Assembly (NCBI RefSeq): GCF_032854445.1
Contig: NC_088300.1
Span: forward strand, 9,548,001 to 9,612,000
Source: Liolophura sinensis
Taxonomy: Eukaryota; Mollusca; Polyplacophora; Chitonida; Chitonidae
DNA: 64,000 bases
Direction: 5' to 3'
Position numbers and translations under genes: made by a program
Shown: one piece after another, positions 53,575 to 64,000 of the stretch
Position numbering within the stretch: position 1 is the stretch's first letter
Layout of the letters: every line of letters begins with the position of its first letter
Notes under the pieces: model-generated
Seen by the model: only the letters and a program-made list of their open reading frames with translations
Database searches by the model: none
Told to the model about the DNA's origin: nothing

Positions 53575-55422
53575 AATGTTTTAATAGATAAAGCAGGCTA
53601 TTTACAAGTGTTCAGTGGAAGATGAGTACAGCAGATCTGAACTGCAGCTTAACAGAAAGCAGATTAAGACGAAAGCTTAGATGTATACATGGATTACAGT
53701 AGAAATCCACAGCAGCAAATCATCAGAATAATTAAGAATATTTGGTAAAAATTCACAAATCTATGTACCATCTTAATAACTTCATTTATGATGTTCTTGC
53801 TATCCGATTGTGAGGAAGCCGGTCTTGACAACAAAACACATGTATGCTTACAAATGACTATGAACAAAATTGCATAATAAATTTTTCAACAAAATAAGCT
53901 ATATTAAAATATCACAAAAAAAAAAGTAAAATGAGGATGGATGCTTGTAACAGAAATCTCTTATATATATTTAAATCAATATGCTATTAGGGACTGGTTT
54001 TATTTAACTCAAAATACAGTAAGACATCACAGCCTTGACCTCAGACTAAATTATGTTCAAGGTCACTGATAACAATTGGTACTGAAATATAGTCTTGCTC
54101 TGTCGAGACTACACATCCAAAAAGTCTGTTCAAACTGTTCTTGTAGAATACAGAAATCTGGCCCTTGTTTTACTTGCATAATGAGGACAAATATGATAAA
54201 CGACTATTGTAATATAGCTCACCCCCAACAATATCCCTCCCCCCACCCAAATTTTCCCCGCACACCCACACTAATACCACTCACTACAATCTCACCAAAC
54301 AGCCGAAGTCTTAAGGAGTTACTGACTGTACACCTTTCTGGAAGTTTTCGGACATGCTTACAGGTCCTGTGAAAATTATAAGGTGATCACACAAAATTTG
54401 TTTAATATTTTAATTACTTTATGCCATGTAAAGGCATGAGTCTATTTTACAGAAACAACAACTGCTTTTGTAGTCTTCAGCACATATGGTCAAGAATCAA
54501 AAATATATATTTGTAATTGTTTCCAGTCCAATCTACTCTTCAATCCAATTCACCATTGTTATTTTCACTGGAAGGAATACTGGTAATTAAAAAAAAAAAA
54601 AAAAAGACATTTAAACACAATGACTAATAGTCCTGAAAACTGACATTATGGCTGAGATTCCGTTTTTCAACACAAAATAAACAAGCAAGACAAGCATGTG
54701 GTATGGCAGTCAGTAACACACTACTATGGATACATTTATGGTTTGTTACACAGTATAGAGTGTATTGAAATAATAGCTTGTGACATCTATTATAAAGCAC
54801 CTCTCATTGTGACATTAGATCCATCTATGAAACCACAACCTCCTTAATGATGCTGATAAAAAAAAAACATCATCCTATCAAACTACGAACAGCACTAAAA
54901 AATGATTGGGTATTTTTCTTGGTATGAAAAAGATTCTGCATTTATGTGGTCAGAGGAAACCTTAGCTTGGGGTATTTGTGCCACAGACAAAAGTAAGGAT
55001 GTAAATGTTTGTATCCCACAGTGGCCCTACACCACAGATAAAATCGATCAGTTTGAACTTGATCCATATGGACTTGCTTGCAAAAGTCTACTTAGTCCCC
55101 TACCTCAACAGCACCAAAATGAACGATGTCATGAGTTAAAGCTGTGGAAGGCTGTATTCTGTATTAAAAAATGGGGCAAATGACGTTTAAAAAAATAATA
55201 ATAAAATCTAAGTGATGTCAAGGCCCTTCGGTGCAACACAGTCTGGTTTATAGAGTTTTTCTCTTATTTTCTAATTTGGACTGAACTCTGTAATCTGCCT
55301 CACAAGTTAACAACTGCCAATGGTAGAATATTTAAATAATAATTAACGGTGACGAATATTTCCAATCCATGCATATTTTAGACAAGTATTTGCATTGGTA
55401 GAAGTACTTTGTGCTAAAGACA
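53575..55422 (-). other. PPP1CB: Probable 3' UTR of the phosphatase gene
   Basis: Follows the PPP1CB stop codon. A minus-strand AATAAA lies near 54004 and an ATTAAA near 53583, so the end is uncertain. Includes a poly(A) run at about 54589-54605 (shown strand). No coding exon seen. Confidence 0.45.
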
Positions 55423-61427
<6,005 letters not shown>

Positions 61428-61520
61428 CTTGTCTGATTGATGACGTCACGAACGACAACTCCCTATAGTTTGTGCCGATAGAAAAGGTATTTCCACAAGT
61501 AATCCACAGTGAACTTCAAG
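61428..61520 (-). promoter_or_regulatory. PPP1CB: PPP1CB promoter side with a TGACGTCA site
   Basis: The CREB/ATF palindrome TGACGTCA lies at 61441-61448, 14 bp upstream of the ATG, with 'catcttg' context immediately before the start codon. It may lie in the 5' UTR or core promoter. No transcription start could be located. Confidence 0.45.
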
Positions 61521-63740
61521 CATGCTTGAAAAAAGGTGAAACCCACATGGAAAGAGGGGGAAAACATGTTACATACGGTATATAAGGAAACCCTGAAACG
61601 TGTCTTTTCAAACTGGTAACAGTCATAATAACATCAACCCTTTCAATTGAAAAAAAAAGAACGATTAACGTTCTGATACTTGTAGCCAATATGATTTGGG
61701 CCAGTAACGGAGCAAAAACAGCCCTCTTTAATTGACTTGGTCAGAATACAGGCTTACAAATGCTTATGCATGATTCAGTCGTTCCTTTAATGATTTTAAA
61801 TTGATTGAGGGTCTGACTTTTGTATGCCAGTTTAAATGGTTTTAAATTTATGTTGGAAAATATCAAACTGCTTTACGTTGCAACTGATTTGTGTTAAAAT
61901 TTATGACAAAACCTTTTGTAACTTATGTATTCATTATCATTTTGGATGGTTTCATAATTTATAAATTCGTCAGTCTAAATGAGCGAATTTCGTCGAGGTT
62001 TATAGCTATATGCTATGTACATAATTGCTCGATGATTCACCTTTTATTATATTTTTTTGATGTAATATTGTCAATACGCTGCATAGAGTCTAAACATAAT
62101 ATCGTCATGATGATACATGTGGGCACTGAGAAATACGGCATGCTTGCTGCTATTCTGTCACGTTCTCATCACATGAGGCACCTAGTGATCACAAAGGCCT
62201 ACATGCACTTGTCTGAAACCAGCAAATTTAAATACATTTATTTTAACTGTATAAGGTGATACATATTGTTACATAATCTGTCTAATACGTGATTCAAGCT
62301 GCCATAATAACTAAGCGGATAACTGTGGGAGACAATAATTTCTATTAAATCATGTACAACCATTACATATTAATATGCTGCTTTTGTTGATTGGTTATGG
62401 CAATATAGACGGCATTTTATTTAAAAAGTACACTGCGGTCGACTGCCTTATAAATATGTTTCCGGCTTAAATTATAAACCTGTTTACGCACACGGAGGAC
62501 ATAAAATGTCATTGACTTTGATAATGGCCTATACGTTGGTTGGCGCTACAATGCGCTGGTATTATAACACATTTTTATAAAGCATTTTCTGCTACAAACT
62601 GCATGTTTCTATATATAATTTCTGTAATACAATTATGTCCGAGGTATTAACTTTCTTTTCTTTTTTACGAGAACGAACACTATTTTAAAAAATGGAGATG
62701 TTAGTAAATGTGTATTAACCCCTATTTTTGTGGTGAGGTTTGTAGTTAGAGTAATCCGCTATATTAACAACTCCCTAGCTTCAGGGTACAAGCTTACTAT
62801 ACGATATAATACAGGGATTGCTATGTCAATGGGGGAAGTAACAAAGTACAGATCAGCTACATTTTTTGTTGAACATATTGTTATAGACTGAATAGTTGTC
62901 AGGCTATATCGTTAACCGGCACGAAACCGACTATACAGATAAAGATTTAGTTTTTTTTTAACCATTACTCAGTTGGAGCATCAAGCTATTCTGAATTAGT
63001 TTTTACACCTCACTGAGCAATATTATAGAACAATAACATATTGATTACAGAGCAGTGAACAAAATAAAAAATAAAGCATAGGTGAACAATTACGAACAAG
63101 CCTTGTGGGTTCGATATTTTATTGATTTATTGATTTATTTCTCGGCTGATGCAGGGGAATGTCAGGTCACGCATGAAGTAGTCACGTGCATGATCGACTA
63201 TCCATTACATCATACTCCTTGCAGCGCATGCGTCACTCTACTTTTTTTGTTCCGCACAGTGATCAAGTTTAAATAATATCTATCGCGCAAATAGGTCTAT
63301 TCTTTGATTAAAACAAGTTTTGTATTACATTAGCTATACTTGTGTTAGATGTGACTCCAGAAAAGCCCATATTTATTTAATTTATTTGTTGTTGTATATC
63401 GCTTAAATGGAGTCTCAAGTTCCAACTGGCCTATAGGTAGAGAAAAACAAGCACAGCTTACAGGTGAAACAACCACACCTATCCAGGAGAACGATGCTTA
63501 TGATATTCAAACATCATGTATTATGACCTATTTTTGTTTTGCTCATTTTATTTTTCATTTTTATTTCTTTATTTTTATTTTTTTTTATATTACATCATAA
63601 GGGGTTGGTCTCAAGAATTTCGGATTGTGTGCGAAAAGTCAGTGCTACGACTGGCTACTTTATAAATAGTATACCGGCAGCTGGAATGTGATATTAAATT
63701 TTCAACCGTTGTGCGGTGTAGTGGTGTGGTGAATAGGACT
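61520..63740. other. Intergenic region, no gene recognised
   Basis: AT-rich DNA upstream of PPP1CB. A 122-codon frame at 61891-62259 is rich in Ile, Tyr and His with no domain, no splice or promoter context, and is probably accidental. No array or RNA gene was seen. Confidence 0.5.
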
Positions 63741-63744
63741 GGGG

Positions 63745-63918
63745 GAGGGGGCTCCATTTTCGAGGTGGTTAGCGTGCCAGCGCGGCGCAGACCCGGGAGC
63801 AGTTCACCAATGCGGCTATGCCCGGTTTCCTCCCACAATAATGCTGGCCGCCGTCGTGTAAGTGAATTATTCTTGAGTACGGATCAAAGCACCAATGAAA
63901 TAAATAAATAAAAATAAA
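63745..63918 (+). mobile_element. tRNA-derived SINE, family 1, plus orientation, head-altered
   Basis: From 'gcccggtttcctcccacaata' through 'atgctggccgccgtcgtgta' to 'gaatAttcttgagtacgg' and the final aataaataaataaaaataaa tail, this copy follows the family body in forward orientation. The middle of the element (the region with 'ttccactt.cggcc') is deleted, joining 'gcagacccgggagcagttca' to 'ccaatgcggctatgcccgg'. Confidence 0.85.
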
Positions 63919-64000
63919 ATATTTAAAGTACGGTTTCCTTGAAAATTGACGACTTTTTCTGAGATATCCATATTTAACGATATGAGATATCCATATATGT

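Noticed and set aside
54902-55183. 93-codon plus-strand frame opposite the phosphatase 3' UTR
   Set aside because: No domain, no splice signals, and antisense to a transcribed UTR; probably random.
61891-62259. 122-codon plus-strand frame upstream of PPP1CB
   Set aside because: Composition typical of translated AT-rich DNA, no homology that I recognise, no supporting signals.

Overview
This is nuclear DNA from an animal, read as spliced genes with GT-AG introns, long 3' untranslated regions and AT-rich spacers. Five genes could be rebuilt completely at exon level, and the 3' end of a sixth lies at the left edge. The dispersed tRNA-derived SINEs, with tails built from repeated 'taaa' and a conserved 'aggaaaccgggcagagcc' type core, together with the many minisatellites, suggest a marine lophotrochozoan, most likely a mollusc and perhaps a bivalve. 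That taxonomic guess is inference; the proteins themselves only say 'animal'.

Layout, left to right. 1-4.3 kb: last three exons (+) of a RIN/sprint-like protein with a C-terminal Ras-association domain, then its 3' UTR. About 5.5-28.8 kb (-): poly(A) polymerase, 22 coding exons and about 750 aa, plus a probable 5' UTR exon. 29.3-37.2 kb (+): seipin (BSCL2), 8 exons, 395 aa. 42.5-45.9 kb (-): PIGF, 5 exons, 223 aa. 46.1-49.8 kb (+): CINP, 5 exons, 232 aa. 55.4-61.4 kb (-): protein phosphatase 1 catalytic subunit beta type, 8 exons, 325 aa after allowing for one extra base in a homopolymer. 61.5-64 kb: upstream or intergenic DNA with no recognised gene, ending near a SINE.

The genes alternate strictly in orientation. 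Two pairs are head-to-head (poly(A) polymerase/seipin, and PIGF/CINP with only 260 bp between start codons) and three junctions are tail-to-tail. The genes do not form one pathway. They are housekeeping functions: mRNA polyadenylation, lipid droplet formation, GPI-anchor synthesis, replication and ribosome-linked proteostasis, and dephosphorylation.

The most unusual property is the density of tandem repeats, at least thirteen arrays. Several are amplified exon edges. Twenty exact 78-bp copies of the end of the CINP coding region, each with its stop codon, follow CINP. About thirteen 45-bp copies of the end of poly(A) polymerase coding exon 9, together with its 5' splice site, fill the start of the next intron. 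Smaller duplications of 3' splice sites sit at the last exons of poly(A) polymerase and PIGF. Other points are a probable GC-AG intron, a possible in-frame cassette exon and a duplicated exon pair in poly(A) polymerase, a one-base frameshift in the phosphatase gene, a decayed THAP domain in a phosphatase intron, SINE copies with intact target-site duplications, and a foldback element plus a cluster of three TGACGTCA sites in a seipin intron.
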